From NCBI RefSeq assembly GCF_011386835.1, contig NC_088791.1, forward strand, positions 24,960,998 through 25,024,997: 64,000 bases of DNA. Direction: 5' to 3'. Numbering within the stretch: position 1 is the stretch's first letter; every line of letters starts with the position of its first letter. Source of the stretch: Chrysemys picta bellii (lineage: Eukaryota; Chordata; Testudines; Emydidae). Below are positions 49,159-60,200 of the stretch, piece by piece. A program made the position numbers and the translations under genes. The notes under the pieces are model-generated. The model worked only from the letters and a program-made list of their open reading frames with translations. It was not told the DNA's origin and made no database searches.

Positions 49159-49489
49159 GACATCCTTCCTGGCTTTCTGGGGTACCAGGAGTTGGTAACA
49201 GGCTTCTCTTGTTTTTGGGTCACATCAACATCAAACTTGGTAGAGTATATTATTCTTTAGTTCAAAATGGGTAAATTGGGCAACTTAAGCCTCCTGGGTA
49301 ACCATCTCGTCAATCACTGCTATCCAGGCATATGACTCTCTCAAAGTGGGTTAAATGGACTAAATCTATGACGGGATGATGAACCCCCTGGAGAGGTTCT
49401 CCTGGATCAGAAAGCGCTTCTCCCCAGATTTGCTGAGACAGTTCCCCAGCCAGATGGGTCTGTAACCAGGCCCTCCCTTCTTGGCATTG

Positions 49490-49880
49490 CCTTTAGGACT
49501 TCCTAATCCTCTGGGTTTGGGCAGACCCCTCCAAAAGGTCAGATTTCAGTAGTGGAAATATCTCATTCAGCTTTTGGGGTATCGGCTCAGCTGGAGTTGG
49601 AGGTTCGGATCGGGGTAGGAGCAAAGAGGGGAACTGTTGCCAGTCTCTCCCAAATATAACCTTCCAAGGAAGGCATTTTGTTATTCCAACCCGAATTTTT
49701 GCTTCGTGATCACTCACCTTCAATTGTACCCAAGCGGTTGGGTAGGAGTGGAGATCCCCATGCACACGTCACCTTCCGGGGCGAACATATTGGAGGGTGA
49801 TATGGTTGAGCAGTGACTCTCAAACCAGGGCTTGGGAGCACCCTGAGTCCACCAGCCCGGGCATAATGCACTTCCCACAG
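49490..49880 (-). pseudogene. GMR1-like aspartic protease
   Basis: Around 49870-49840 the minus strand reads LVDSGCSQALV, with the D-S-G active-site triad of retroelement aspartic proteases, which cut the polyprotein. A stop follows. The open frame at 49765-49493 continues with a GRDWQQ block, the usual end of the protease fold. It lies between Gag and integrase. Confidence 0.75.
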
Positions 49881-49969
49881 TGACTTGGGCCACATAAGCC
49901 TTATGCTACTGGTCGAGCCTGGTCTCAGAACTATTACACGTTTCAGTGACCCCAAAGTCTAAGAAGTCA

Positions 49970-50971
49970 CATTCCATGACAGGACAAGATCGGCTGAAGT
50001 GCCCTGGCCTCCCACAGTGAATTCATACCAGTGGGCCACTAATAGGGTCTGGTTAACCCCTTCTCTTTGTGGTTTCTGAGGTGTGGCTCTGCGAAAGGAG
50101 GACAGGCATCCATTGGTGTTCCGGGGCTGGATCCAGAGGGACTTCCCTCCTGGTCGGCTGGGGTTTCTTGGGTGCCCCCTTTGGCAACCAGGCAGAGTTC
50201 TCTGGACCCTGGGCCTGCCAGTTGTCAGTCCTCAGCGGAGTATATTTACCAGGCCAGGCAGCAAACAAATAGTTGTAATCTGGACCGCAGCGGCAAATGA
50301 GTCGGGGCTATGCTGCCGAGCCCATGTTTGAATTGGCATTGGGATATGTCTAGGTACTGCTCTAAGACTATTGTGTCTATGATCTCTGCAGTCATTTGGA
50401 CCTCACGGCGTAGCCATCAGGTGTCCCAGTCTTTAAGGCATTGGGCTACGGCCTGGGGGCAAGCCCCTGAGGCAAAAAGCTCTGAGCGGCACCTGCACAG
50501 GTGGGTTTCTGGGGATACTCCCAGGCAGTCAAATATGGCAGCCTTCACTGTCCAGTAATCTCTCGCTGCTTCTTCATCTAGAGCCCAGTAAGCCACCTGA
50601 GCTTCCCTGGACAGGGATGGGGCCAGGCGAGTGGCACGGGTGTCTTTATCCCAAGCAGCGGTTGTGGCTAGCCACTCAAAGATGACTAAGTAGGTCTCCG
50701 GATCATCATGTGGCCCAAGATTGGCCAGTGGAATCCCCGGCCCAGAGTTCAACTGGTTTGAGGAGGCTGAGCTAGTTAGTCACTGCAACAATGCTTTCTG
50801 GAATTGCTGTTCCTGCTGCCGCCAGTGCTGCTGGAGCTGAACCACCTGTAGGAGTACAACCTGCTGTTGTTGAGCAGCTCTCTGCACCTCATGTTGCGCT
50901 TCAACTAGTGCCCTCCAAGTTTCAGTAGTGCTGTGCTGCTGCTGGGCCAGCAGCCTTACCAACTTCTCCAT
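49970..50971 (-). pseudogene. GMR1-like Gag with SCAN-like region and zinc knuckle
   Basis: The first Met is about 50 bp after the 5' LTR. The N-terminal 63 residues are Gln-rich and helical (coiled-coil-like) and end at a stop (50780). At 50752-50417 the frame carries DDPETYLVIFEWLATTAAW and REAQVAYWALDEEAARDYW. Past the next stop it continues with EIIDTIVLEQYL, which resembles the LVLEQFL motif of SCAN domains; these are thought to derive from GMR1-type Gag capsid sequence. Near 50025-49990 a CCHC knuckle remains (CGRPGHFSRSCP), but the codon of its first Cys is a stop. Gag would build the particle and bind element RNA. Confidence 0.8.
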
Positions 50972-51022
50972 TGTCCCCTTGTTTCAGGGGCTGGGTCCCA
51001 AACTCCCCACTTCTGGTACCAA

Positions 51023-51716
51023 TGTAACAGGGAACACTCTCTTGTGAGCGCTCCCTTGGACGAGTGCATGCGCCTGCACACTCTCTCTCAGATTGTCCTT
51101 GCTCTGGGATAGAGCAGTGCCCCAGGGCTCTGTCCCTGGAGACAATGTTTTTGCCCTCTTGAGGCTTCCTGGCTACAGCTCTCCAGCTGGGCCACTATAG
51201 TTTAGTTCTCCCTCTGGGATGCCTCAATGTCCAGGCCACTTCCCCACAGTGGCTAATGGGGGGTGGAGGGGACCCGAGCCCACCCACTACTCCGGGTCCC
51301 AGCTCAGGGACCCTATAGATCACAGCCGTTGGCTGTTTCCCTTTAACTATGTCACACAACTTCTCTAATTCCCTGGACCACTTCCCTGCGGACCCGCACT
51401 ATCTTCACCCTTACCTCAGGGCCTTGTCCTGATGGAGTCCCAGCAACCAGCTCAGGGCTCCTTCTCACTCCCCCTGGCTTCTGTCAGTGCTGCCCTGTCC
51501 AGGTCTCTGTCAGCCAGCCACACACCAGCCACACTCCTACAGTTCCAGCAGTGAACTGAACTGCCTCTGGCCCTGCAGCTCCTCTTATACTAGGCTGCTG
51601 GGCCCTGATTGGCTGTGTCCTACACAGCCACTCTAGACAACTTCTCCATTACCCTTTTATGGGAACGGTGTGGCAGGGCCACGACAGCAGGGGGCCTCAG
51701 AGGGTCTGGTATCACA
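51023..51716 (-). repeat. 5' LTR of the GMR1-like element
   Basis: On plus it starts TGTAACAGG and ends GTATCACA, giving TG...CA ends in either reading. A TATAAG promoter-like box sits on minus at about 51589-51584 after GC-rich sequence. It lies next to the primer-site-like sequence. It aligns throughout with 45901-46616. Confidence 0.88.
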
Positions 51717-51721
51717 GTGCT

Positions 51722-52098
51722 GTAATCTTATGCTGTCAAATATTTTGACAAATTTGGAAAAGAACAAAAAACTAAGTCCACAACAACTTGTGGATCCACT
51801 TTAAACATATACATAGTACATGTATTCATGTAATGTATTATTACCTTTAATAAAATAAGGAAATCAAAGCTTTTTCACCTACAGGGTTATGAAACTTTTT
51901 CTAGGATTGGGGGATTTCACTTAATTCAAGCACTTTTATTTTAATGCAAATCTCACCCTTTATTTCTTCTAATACAGGTGCTCAATTCGGGTTTGATTTA
52001 AAATATCAGCAACTGAGAAGATTTGTCAGATAGCATTATACTGATGGACAATATGTCACCTTGAAACTTCCATTAATAAAGGCAATGGTTAGGCTCCT
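51722..52098. other. Intron between two LTR insertions
   Basis: AT-rich sequence without supported features. Confidence 0.4.
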
Positions 52099-53102
52099 TG
52101 TAGTGGTCCCTCACTCTCCAGTCTGGAGGGAGGCCACTCTGCCTTGCTGTCAGGGGTGGTAGCCTTCGGGCTCGGACTGCTCTGGCGGGGCCGAGCCATA
52201 CACAGTCTATGGTTCTGGGCCCGTCTAACAGAGGCAAACTCACCATGATAATCTGGGGCTCCTGTCCTTACCGTGGGCGGGGCAGTGCCCAATGTAGTCT
52301 TTAGCCCGCAGCCTCTCAGCTGGGTCTGACACCAATTAACAGCTCCTGGCCCAGGCAGCCAACAAATACGCCGAGTCAATAAGCTATAACTCTTCGGGTA
52401 GGGCTGAGCAGGGATAGGGCTCAGGCAGACAACAAGCACACACAGTCTCAGGGTTCAGGAATGGGTGAGCACCCACACAGTCTAGGGGGTTCCAACAAGA
52501 GTTGAGCACCCAGCAGCCAGTCTAGGGTGCTAGCGGGGGTGTTCACGGAGCACAGACCTCCTGGCCTAAGGTGGGGAGTCGGCCACCCTGGGGTTGGGAT
52601 GGCAGGGGGACGCCGGCCTGCCCTATTCCACCACAGCCCAGGGCCCTAACAGTGGCAGAGTGGTCTGCCACTGGGTCGGCAGGGATCCAGCCACAACACG
52701 GCCATCTAGAAGTATTCAGCCCTTTAGCCGGCTAGTCATCGGCTGCCCCTGGGCTACTTCCTATCTCCCTGGGATTTAGTACCTCTGTCCTCCACAGGTC
52801 CTCGGGCTCTTTGCGGTATACAGCCAACTGTAGTCCCAGCAACTCCTCACCTGGGTCCATTTCCTCTCGGGGCAGGGGGCAGCAGAGCGCAGGTTCTGCT
52901 CCTGGGTGCTGCCGCAAGACAGAGGTGTCCATCTCCTCCACTGGCTCCCACCCAACTGAGCTGCAGAGCCCTCCCTTTATACTTCCTGACTTGCCCTGGT
53001 ACTTCTGGGGGGCGGGATGGGTTAGGCTCCGCCCACCAAGGGGAGTGCAGTTGGTGATCCCATGCTCTCCAGTCTGGAAGGAGGCCACTCTGCCTCACTA
53101 CA
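52099..53102 (-). mobile_element. Solo LTR-like element (minus)
   Basis: The ends are inverted (TGTAGTG ... CACTACA). Read on minus, a TATAAAG box lies about 120 bp in (52981-52975), followed by GC-rich leader-like sequence, as in an LTR promoter. The edges also carry direct copies of ctctccagtctgga-ggaggc at 52113-52140 and 53065-53092. No coding domain was found and no second LTR is present, so a solo LTR is likely. A target duplication was not clear. Confidence 0.6.
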
Positions 53103-53267
53103 GTCCCTAAATGTGATGCTTTCATAGTGCAGATAAAATTCAGTTTTTAATAAGTTTGTAGATTCAGCACATTTTCACCTTAGGACCAGTCCTACGGTCT
53201 GCAGCAATCAGAACTCACAAGTCAGTGATTTGTCTGCCTAAGGACATCACAATTGAGCCATTATCAA

Positions 53268-53450
53268 GTAGAGCTGGTGAGAAATCTGGACAAGTTTAAA
53301 CATTTGATGAAAAATTAAAAGAAAATTTCCACACATTTCCCCCCCCTCCCCGCCCCCGCTTACTTTTTCAACCAAAATTTTTCATTTTTTTTTTCAACTA
53401 AAAGTTTTTCTCTGGCTTTTTTTGCATGGTTTAATCATCTCTGTTGAGGA
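53268..53450. repeat. A/T-rich foldback repeat fragment
   Basis: It starts gagctggtgagaaatctgga, then aaatttccacacatttcccc, then aaccaaaatttttcattttt, with a C-rich run (53339-53359). The same family as 36890-37440. Confidence 0.4.
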
Positions 53451-53549
53451 TGTCACATACATTATAATACTTCAAAGAAAAGTTTTCAAATAAGTTATAT
53501 TTTATTTTTGAAATCATTCTTAGAAGTTCTTTCTTCATGAGGCAGCTAT

Positions 53550-53760
53550 GGTCTGGTGGACTGAACGTGAGACTACGAGTCAGGAGATCTGGGTCCTAGT
53601 TTCAGATCCACTACTAAGTGCTGTTTGGCAAGTCATTTAGCCTCTATGTTCGTCAGTCCCTCCTTCTGTAATAGTGAGAATGCTTTACAACCTTTGTAAA
53701 GTGCTTTGAGATAAATCATGAAGTCACTGTATAAGTGTAAAGTATTACTTACTGTTATCA
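53550..53760 (+). repeat. MIR-like SINE
   Basis: It has gagtcaggagatctgggtcc, tggcaagtcatttagcctct, and a 3' part gtaaagtgctttgagataaa. This is the head-to-tail pattern of a MIR/CORE SINE, and the copy is fairly complete. Confidence 0.6.
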
Positions 53761-54429
53761 AACTATTCTCTACAATATAGTTAAGGTTACTAAGTTACAG
53801 TGAAATATCTCCTCTGTACCATACAATTTTGTTCCACATCCTTTGCCACCCCAATCTATGATATAGAAAAATTCTTACATTTTGTGGATACAAAATAGAA
53901 TTAACCCCTCTGGAATCCGAGAGAAATATTAAATGGAGAGGCCAATTTAAGAGGCACATATTAAATCATTCCTGTACTGCGCATCTTTTCAGAAAGAGTT
54001 CCTCATCATTACAAAATATTTTTGTTGGTTATATGAGCTGCCAATATAACCAAAAGCATTTTCAAATAGGATTATGAGACTATCAACACTCCAGTACCTG
54101 GATGAAAAGTGATTTTGATTGCCAAATTTTAAAGATGCAGCAATCCCTTTCTCTCAAATAATTCACACTGTACAAAAAGTTGCACAAGTTCATTTTCTCC
54201 TACAATAGCAGACCAGGAAATAGAATGCATTTATAAATGGTAATTTAACAATATAATGAATATAATTTAAATTTAATCACTGAAGCAATAGGTCATAGGT
54301 TATAGTCTCCTTTTGATGTGGATATAAGTCTAATGGGCTTGCGGGCATGAAACATTCTATTACACTCATTGGAAAACCTTGACTTTAAGAAGAAGCAGGG
54401 GTGGAGCTCTTGTAAAATATATTTGTTAG
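53761..54429. other. Intron, nothing recognised
   Basis: AT-rich sequence without supported features. Confidence 0.4.
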
Positions 54430-54645
54430 TATTAATTTCTTACTATGTGTTTATTCAGCGCTCAGCACAATGTGAGCCAGGGGCTATGGCAATATGCATA
54501 TTAAATATTATTATTGCTATTTTATTATCATCATAGTGTCTAGGAGTCTCAGTCATGCACCAGGGCTCCATTGTGCAAGGCACGATACAAACACAGGGCA
54601 GTAGATGGTCCCTGCCCGCAAAGAGCTTGCACTCTAAATAGACAA
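54430..54645. repeat. Tail-to-tail pair of L2/MIR 3' ends
   Basis: About 54430-54515 is a plus-strand tail (tgtttattcagcgctcagca ... ttattattgc). About 54516-54640 is a minus-strand tail (on minus: gcaagctctttgcgggcagg ... ggagccctggtgcatgactg). They meet at their A/T-rich ends. Confidence 0.55.
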
Positions 54646-54729
54646 GACAGACACAGGCTGGGGGAATGGATAGAAACACCAGCAGAGTGAACAATGTGAT
54701 GGCAGCAAACATCAGGTTAGCGCCACAAT

Positions 54730-54764
54730 TGTGTGTATGTGTGTGTGTGTGTGGGGGGGGGGGG
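54730..54764. repeat. (GT)n plus G run
   Basis: GT repeats with one interruption, followed by about 12 G. Confidence 0.9.
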
Positions 54765-54939
54765 TAATCCGGAGGGAATCAGATGAATGGAAAGAAAAGG
54801 GAAGGGAGGATGAGGGGGACAAGGCAGGGGAGAAGAGGGGAAGGTAGGGGACAGTGTGGAATGAAGTTGAGGTGATGAGACTGTGAGGGAGAGGGAAGGA
54901 TCCTAGTATGCCCAGTTTTGGATCCAGGGCGGTGCTAGA

Positions 54940-55065
54940 TCTTTCCCCACAGGATAAGTAATTCTCAGTGGTGTCAATGGGAAGTATGTTATCATGTTCC
55001 TGGCTCCAATGAAATCAATGGGAGTTTTGCTATGGACCTCAGTGGGGTCAGGATTCCACTGTCTA
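54940..55065. repeat. Palindromic short repeats
   Basis: It carries gtgtcaatgggaag and then aatgaaatcaatgggagttt with a ggtcaggattcc end, the 'gaagtcaatggg' family. Confidence 0.4.
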
Positions 55066-55075
55066 ATTGTTCTTA

Positions 55076-55132
55076 CCTGACCTGAAGAAGAGTTCTGTGT
55101 AAACTCTAAAGCATGTCTCTTTCACCAACAGC
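55076..55132 (+). mobile_element. Penelope-like fragment, hammerhead-like (copy 2)
   Basis: It has CTGAAGA (55082-55088), a 5-bp stem GAGTT/AACTC (55090-55094 with 55102-55106) around CTGTGTA, then TAAAGC and ATGTCTC. The layout matches the hammerhead-like core of the 61.0-kb copy. The GAAA box is changed to TAAA, so it would not be active. It ends in caccaaca. Confidence 0.5.
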
Positions 55133-56994
55133 TTGTCTCTGACACATACCTTGCAAACTTCAATTCAAAACAACCAAAATGAACCTAATAGCCTACAGAT
55201 AATCTGCTTTTAAACGAAAAGCATAAAATATACAGAGAGATATTCAGCCCTGCCAGTTCTGGTTCTCACCACTCTGGCAGCAAATAGCAAATTTAAATTT
55301 GGCTTAGAATTCTTCTAATGTAGGAAAATCCCCTAGTGCAGGTATCTAGCCAGACCCTTCACAACCCCTGCACTCTGGCATGCCACAGCTGCTAGAATGG
55401 CCCTTTTGAGCAACTGCCAAATATCTCCTCTTCCCCAAACCTACAGTGGATAACTTATGTATCAACCTTCAGCACTGATGATCAGCAGCATAAAATCCTA
55501 ACCCTTCAACAAGAAGGCGTAGGACTCGCCCACTTGTGCTAAAGGAGTTACATTTAACTGGTCACAGTAATAGGTTCCTCTGCAGTATCTGGACCAACCA
55601 GCAGAGTTGGACATGACAAACTTAGCCAGTGCAATACCCTTACACTGTTATGGCTCCATCTACCAGGAAGCAAGGAGGCATGGGCCAGTGTAGAGGGACC
55701 AGATTGTCTGCTTCCACTGAAGTCTGACTGACTTTCTTTGTCCTAGAGACAAATAAAAATTAGCTCTGCTTGAAGTCCATAAATGGGCAGAGAGCATCCA
55801 GCCAATTGTTTCCTTCACTGTCTTTGTCTCAGGATTCTGATGCCAGGCTGCCTGTAGTCAGCCCTTCCCCAGTTCTTTTTCTCTTATTGAAACTGCTTCC
55901 TCACAGTGCTACTTCCACACAAAGGGCCCATTGGAAGCATCAGAAATGAGTATTTGAACCTGACTAGCTCCATTCCAGCACCCAGCACATCCTCCACCTA
56001 GCAGGCTGTGGGAGAAGCCACAGAGATGGGAGACAGAATCCTGCTACTACTCACGAAATTTCATAAGTCCCTTGTGGTTAGGTTAATTTCTATCAGAATT
56101 GCCCCTTGTCGGATTGATCCTGGCATCTTCAACCTTTGTTCTGGATCCCTCCCTTTGGTCAATACACGAGAGAAGAGTTCAATTAAACTATGGTGTTTTT
56201 CTTAGTTCCTCTGAAGGTACCGATTGGCCCAGATACTGGCCTCCAGGCTGATGATGGCTTTGTCCCATCACTCCATAGTTACCCACTGGACAAAATAGCC
56301 CCTGAGATCCTAACACTGTATGTGGCACAGGGCATCTATTACGGATCTTTTCAGTGGAACAAGAGCTTCATTACAGCAGAACGTCCGACTGTTCTTCCCT
56401 TCCAAAGATTCTGAAGGTTTCCATTCATCTTGGGTGTGGGATTCTGACACTAACATACTCTTTCCATTGACTCCCTATCTCAGTCTGTTCATAATAGAGG
56501 GAGATTTTATCTGTGTTCTTACTTTACTAATGTTAGTACAACTACCTTCTCTCTGGAGCCATCACTATTGTCATCCCATCGCTCTCTGGCCCAAAGATAT
56601 CTGGGGGCAGAGTCATTCCTCTTTCTCCACTTCTGCATGGCCTATCTCAAACCAACAGCAGTGCTTTCTCTCTTCCTCCTCTGCTGCCCCACCCTGATCA
56701 AAGCCTCCTTGCCTTCACATCTTTAAACATTGGAAGTTGTCATAAGAATCCATCCGGACGTATATCTATATACAGCACCAATCACCATATTACTAACTCT
56801 CTAATTCTTCTTGATCCTCTCACTCACAGCTTTCCCGTTTTCCTCTTCATCGCAGAAAGCAATTTCTTCACATGGACTACTTGGTCAATGCTTCTGCTTC
56901 AGAGACCCCTATGAGCAGAGGTACAACATACATCAGGAAAATTATCAAGCCCTACAATCTTCTCAATAATAAGCAGGCCTGAAGAAAGCATACT
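55133..56994. other. Intron, nothing recognised
   Basis: The open frames at about 56190-56700 were checked for retroelement domains without a convincing match. Confidence 0.4.
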
Positions 56995-57250
56995 GTCTCT
57001 AGCAGGGCTGGCTCCAGCATTTCTGCCGCCCCAAACAAAACAAAACAAAAAACCCGCAATCGCTATCGGCGGCGGCAATTGGGAAAAAAAAAGCCGCGAT
57101 CGGTGGTGGCAGTTCAGTGGCAGGTCCTTCGCTCCTAGAGGGAGTGAGGTATCTGCCACCCCCGAATTGCCGCAGGTGCCGCCCCTCTCCCTTGGCCGCC
57201 CCAAGCACCTGCTTGTTAAGCTGGTGCCTGGAGCCGGCCCTGGTCTCTAG
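56995..57250. mobile_element. hAT-type MITE with 8-bp target duplication (copy 2)
   Basis: The element spans 57003-57242 with inverted ends CAGGGCTGGCTCCAG / CAGGGCCGGCTCCAG and perfect 8-bp flanks GTCTCTAG (56995-57002, 57243-57250). It shares tgccgccccaa and ggccgccccaagcac blocks with the 1917-2179 copy. Confidence 0.9.
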
Positions 57251-60200
57251 TGTTCTCTATCTTGCCTTTGGGTGCAGGAACTGGCTTTTTCAGGGTGGTC
57301 TTGTCAATGGGCATTTTTCCTGTGCCCCATAGCCCTGAGAGACCCATACTTACATGTTTCCAAACCTGTTTTCACCTGCCTGGTAGACTTACCATAGCCA
57401 TAAGTTCCTTTCTCTCTGCTGTCCTGACCCAATGAATAGCTTCATAAGATTTCTGTGTTACTCTCAAATGTTTTTGCATAGTGGACTATACACAATCTCT
57501 CCAGTCTTTGCAGAGACAGGAGCAGACTAACCCTTGTTTCAAAATGATTTCTACTTTTGAATCTTCGGATTTAAGTTCAGCAAGGCTTATTGTGTATTCC
57601 CTTGAGCAGCTAAACAATTCAATCTTCAGCTGTTGCCCCTTCAGGCTATGTGCACTTTGACTGGAAAGACACAGCCTACAATTATGTTCCCCCTCCTCTA
57701 GATACAACTGTTTAAATTAGATGTTTTATCTCCAAGTATACTTGAACTTCTATGTGAACCTGCTGTTTTCAGCCATTCTTGTTTTTTTTCCTGTTTTAGA
57801 TACTTCCAAGCATCCCCTCTTGGGCATTTAGGCAGTACCAAATTGCTTAGCTCTTACTGTTTATGCATGTGTAAGGTAGAACTTTGAAGCAGGTGGAGCA
57901 TGTGGCTAAGAATGGATCTCTCTCATCCACTGTTCTGTTAAGACATTCAGCTAGATGTCTGGTTGCAAATGGAGCTAAAAAAGCCAATTGCTCAGCAGTG
58001 GGGCATTCTCAAGCTGTTTTCTGGATGCCCTTCTGTGTACACTTACCCAATAGAAAGCAGATCTCAAAGCATTCTTGGAAATATCAATGCTTAAAAATAA
58101 ATAAATAAAAAAGAATTTGAATCTCTATTAGCAACCATCAAGGAGACCTATGAATGTGAGTTTCCCCTGGGAGACAAGAGAGTGCAACAGGTCATTTTAA
58201 AGGTTATATATTAATATTGTACATTTGAAATAATGTGCATTAATAGTGTTGCCATTAAAAGAGAGTGAGTATTGGTCATGTACTCTTATGAGCTGGAGTT
58301 TGTCATAAGGAACATGTATATTATGGCTGCCCTATGCCCCACTTCTGAATTTCCAGACATTTGTGGAAATCTCCCTTCATATTATGGTGGTTAGAAATAA
58401 GACCTTACAGCAGATTGGCAACATCAGATTCTCCATCTGTGAACAAATGGATCACAAAAGTGTGGGATTTTCTGGCTGTGGCAAGATGACAAACTGTAAG
58501 GTGATCTCATTTAACCTGTTATTAAACCATTTCAGAATCTGCCGAAAGAGAAAAAAAAGACCAAACAAACCCAAGAGAACGGCTAACTTTTCATCTAACT
58601 TTTTCATTCATTTATCTTGAACTCTCTTATTATTTGGAAGATGAAGACACCAGGATGTCTTTTAAGTAATTGCTGTAATAACCAGTGTCTCAGCTTGCGC
58701 ATTCTTATTGTCATTTTTTCTACTATTATATATTTACTGAGGTGTATGCATTGAGAGCCACAAAAAAGAAAAAAGTTTAAAGCTCAAAAAATAAAGAAGC
58801 CCTCCTCCTGAGGTCTCATGGCTTATTATTAAGATTATGTGTCTTCCTTCATATTGCTACATTAGCTTAATGCCATGAATACACTGTAGGATGGGGGAAA
58901 GAAAGACACATGATGAGGGGAAATGACCTTATCAGTAAATTGTTTATGGTCTTCTTCATGCCCCATCCAACTTCCCTCTCATTTGTTTGCAGGTTTTCTT
59001 TTCTTACACTGTAGAATGCAGTGAAAAAGATCCCACATTTGTTGTTACCTATTTCTATACTCTGGAAGTCTTTTGATTGTGGTGGAAGTGGGCAGTCTGG
59101 TCTCTTTATACTCGCCTTTGCCAATAGTTCCTCTGCTTCCTAGTAGACAGAGGGATAAGTTGTAGTGTGAGAAGTCCAAGATAGGGTGGAAGGAGACCAG
59201 AATGTAATGGTAAGTAGAGGGAAGGTTAAAAGCTGCCATATGAATAGTTATTCTCCTATATCTAAAAATGTCTTGCTTTTTATAAAAGGACATTTCACAG
59301 CTCATTAGTGCTCATAATGGCCCAGGGTCTCTGAATATTTTGGTGAAATTTAACATTTCCAGCAAATTGTTTTCGATAAAATACATAAGGAATTTTATAG
59401 TACTGATGTGCACATGATCAATATGCAATCTGATTGGGTGAGGACGATTCCAAACCCATCTAGTAATCTTGTAGTGCAGGGACACATGTCAGGAGCAGAC
59501 AGCCTCATCAGTCAGATTATTATATCCGTTAGCATATTTCTAAATTACAATTTTTTCTTCTGTGATTTTTGACAAATTTTATTATTTGGGGAAGGGGAGA
59601 GGGAAAATAGAGGCGAGAAAAGGGCAAGATCTTCAGATCGTATCTTCCCCTTCACTTAGAATCTGCTGTTCTTCAGATTTTCTGAGGCTGTTTAAGCACA
59701 GAGCTATGTGAGTTTGAAAAGAGCAACTTATATCTCTGCAACCAATAATGGGTGGTGGTGGCTGCTGATGAAAGGGGAGTTCCTTTTAAATTAATTCTTC
59801 AGGTTGCTGTCCTTAAAGATCTTCCCTCATTAGATACTTTCTGCTGGTTGCTGGCACTTTGTAGACTGTGTGAACCCAGGCTCCAAGCTGACCACATGTC
59901 CTAATGGTAGCATTTTCCTTTTCAAAGACGCAGTAACATGTTTACAAATCCTCTGTTGTGTGTAAGGAATTGGTTAGAATCCTCCTAAAGGGACATTACT
60001 CTTTCACATGGTCAGAGAGGTGCCAAGGTCTGCATCTTTCACTTCTCTTTTTGGTAGGCATATATTTAAGCAACTTCCCTTTAGGATTGCTTCAGCACCT
60101 GAGAAGTAGCAAAGCACTGTATTCCAAATCTGTGAGGATCTGAATGAGTTGAAAGTAAGTAATAGTTGATGCTCTGCTGATTTGGGGCAAAAATGAATAG

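Larger units (their letters stand above)
45896..51721 (-). mobile_element. GMR1-like Ty3/Gypsy retrotransposon (minus)
   Basis: A near-complete LTR element, read from high to low coordinates. It has a 5' LTR (51716-51023), a primer-site-like TTGGTACCAGAAGTGGGG right after it, Gag (50971 to about 49970), protease (about 49870-49490), integrase (49158-48183), reverse transcriptase (48167-47230), RNase H (47132 to about 46690), a purine-rich tract (about 46650-46617) and a 3' LTR (46616-45901). Flanking 5-bp copies of GTGCT (45896-45900, 51717-51721) mark the insertion. Integrase before reverse transcriptase is opposite to ordinary Gypsy elements and is the hallmark of the GMR1 clade. All frames carry stops or shifts, so it is inactive. 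It is antisense to MAGI2. Confidence 0.9.

Noticed and set aside
52732..53125. Frames of about 90-120 codons on both strands
   Set aside because: They fall within the GC-rich solo LTR and have no domain.
56190..56697. Possible retroelement endonuclease (FIIEGDF-like block)
   Set aside because: Only a few residues resemble an endonuclease; neighbouring residues and frames do not support it.
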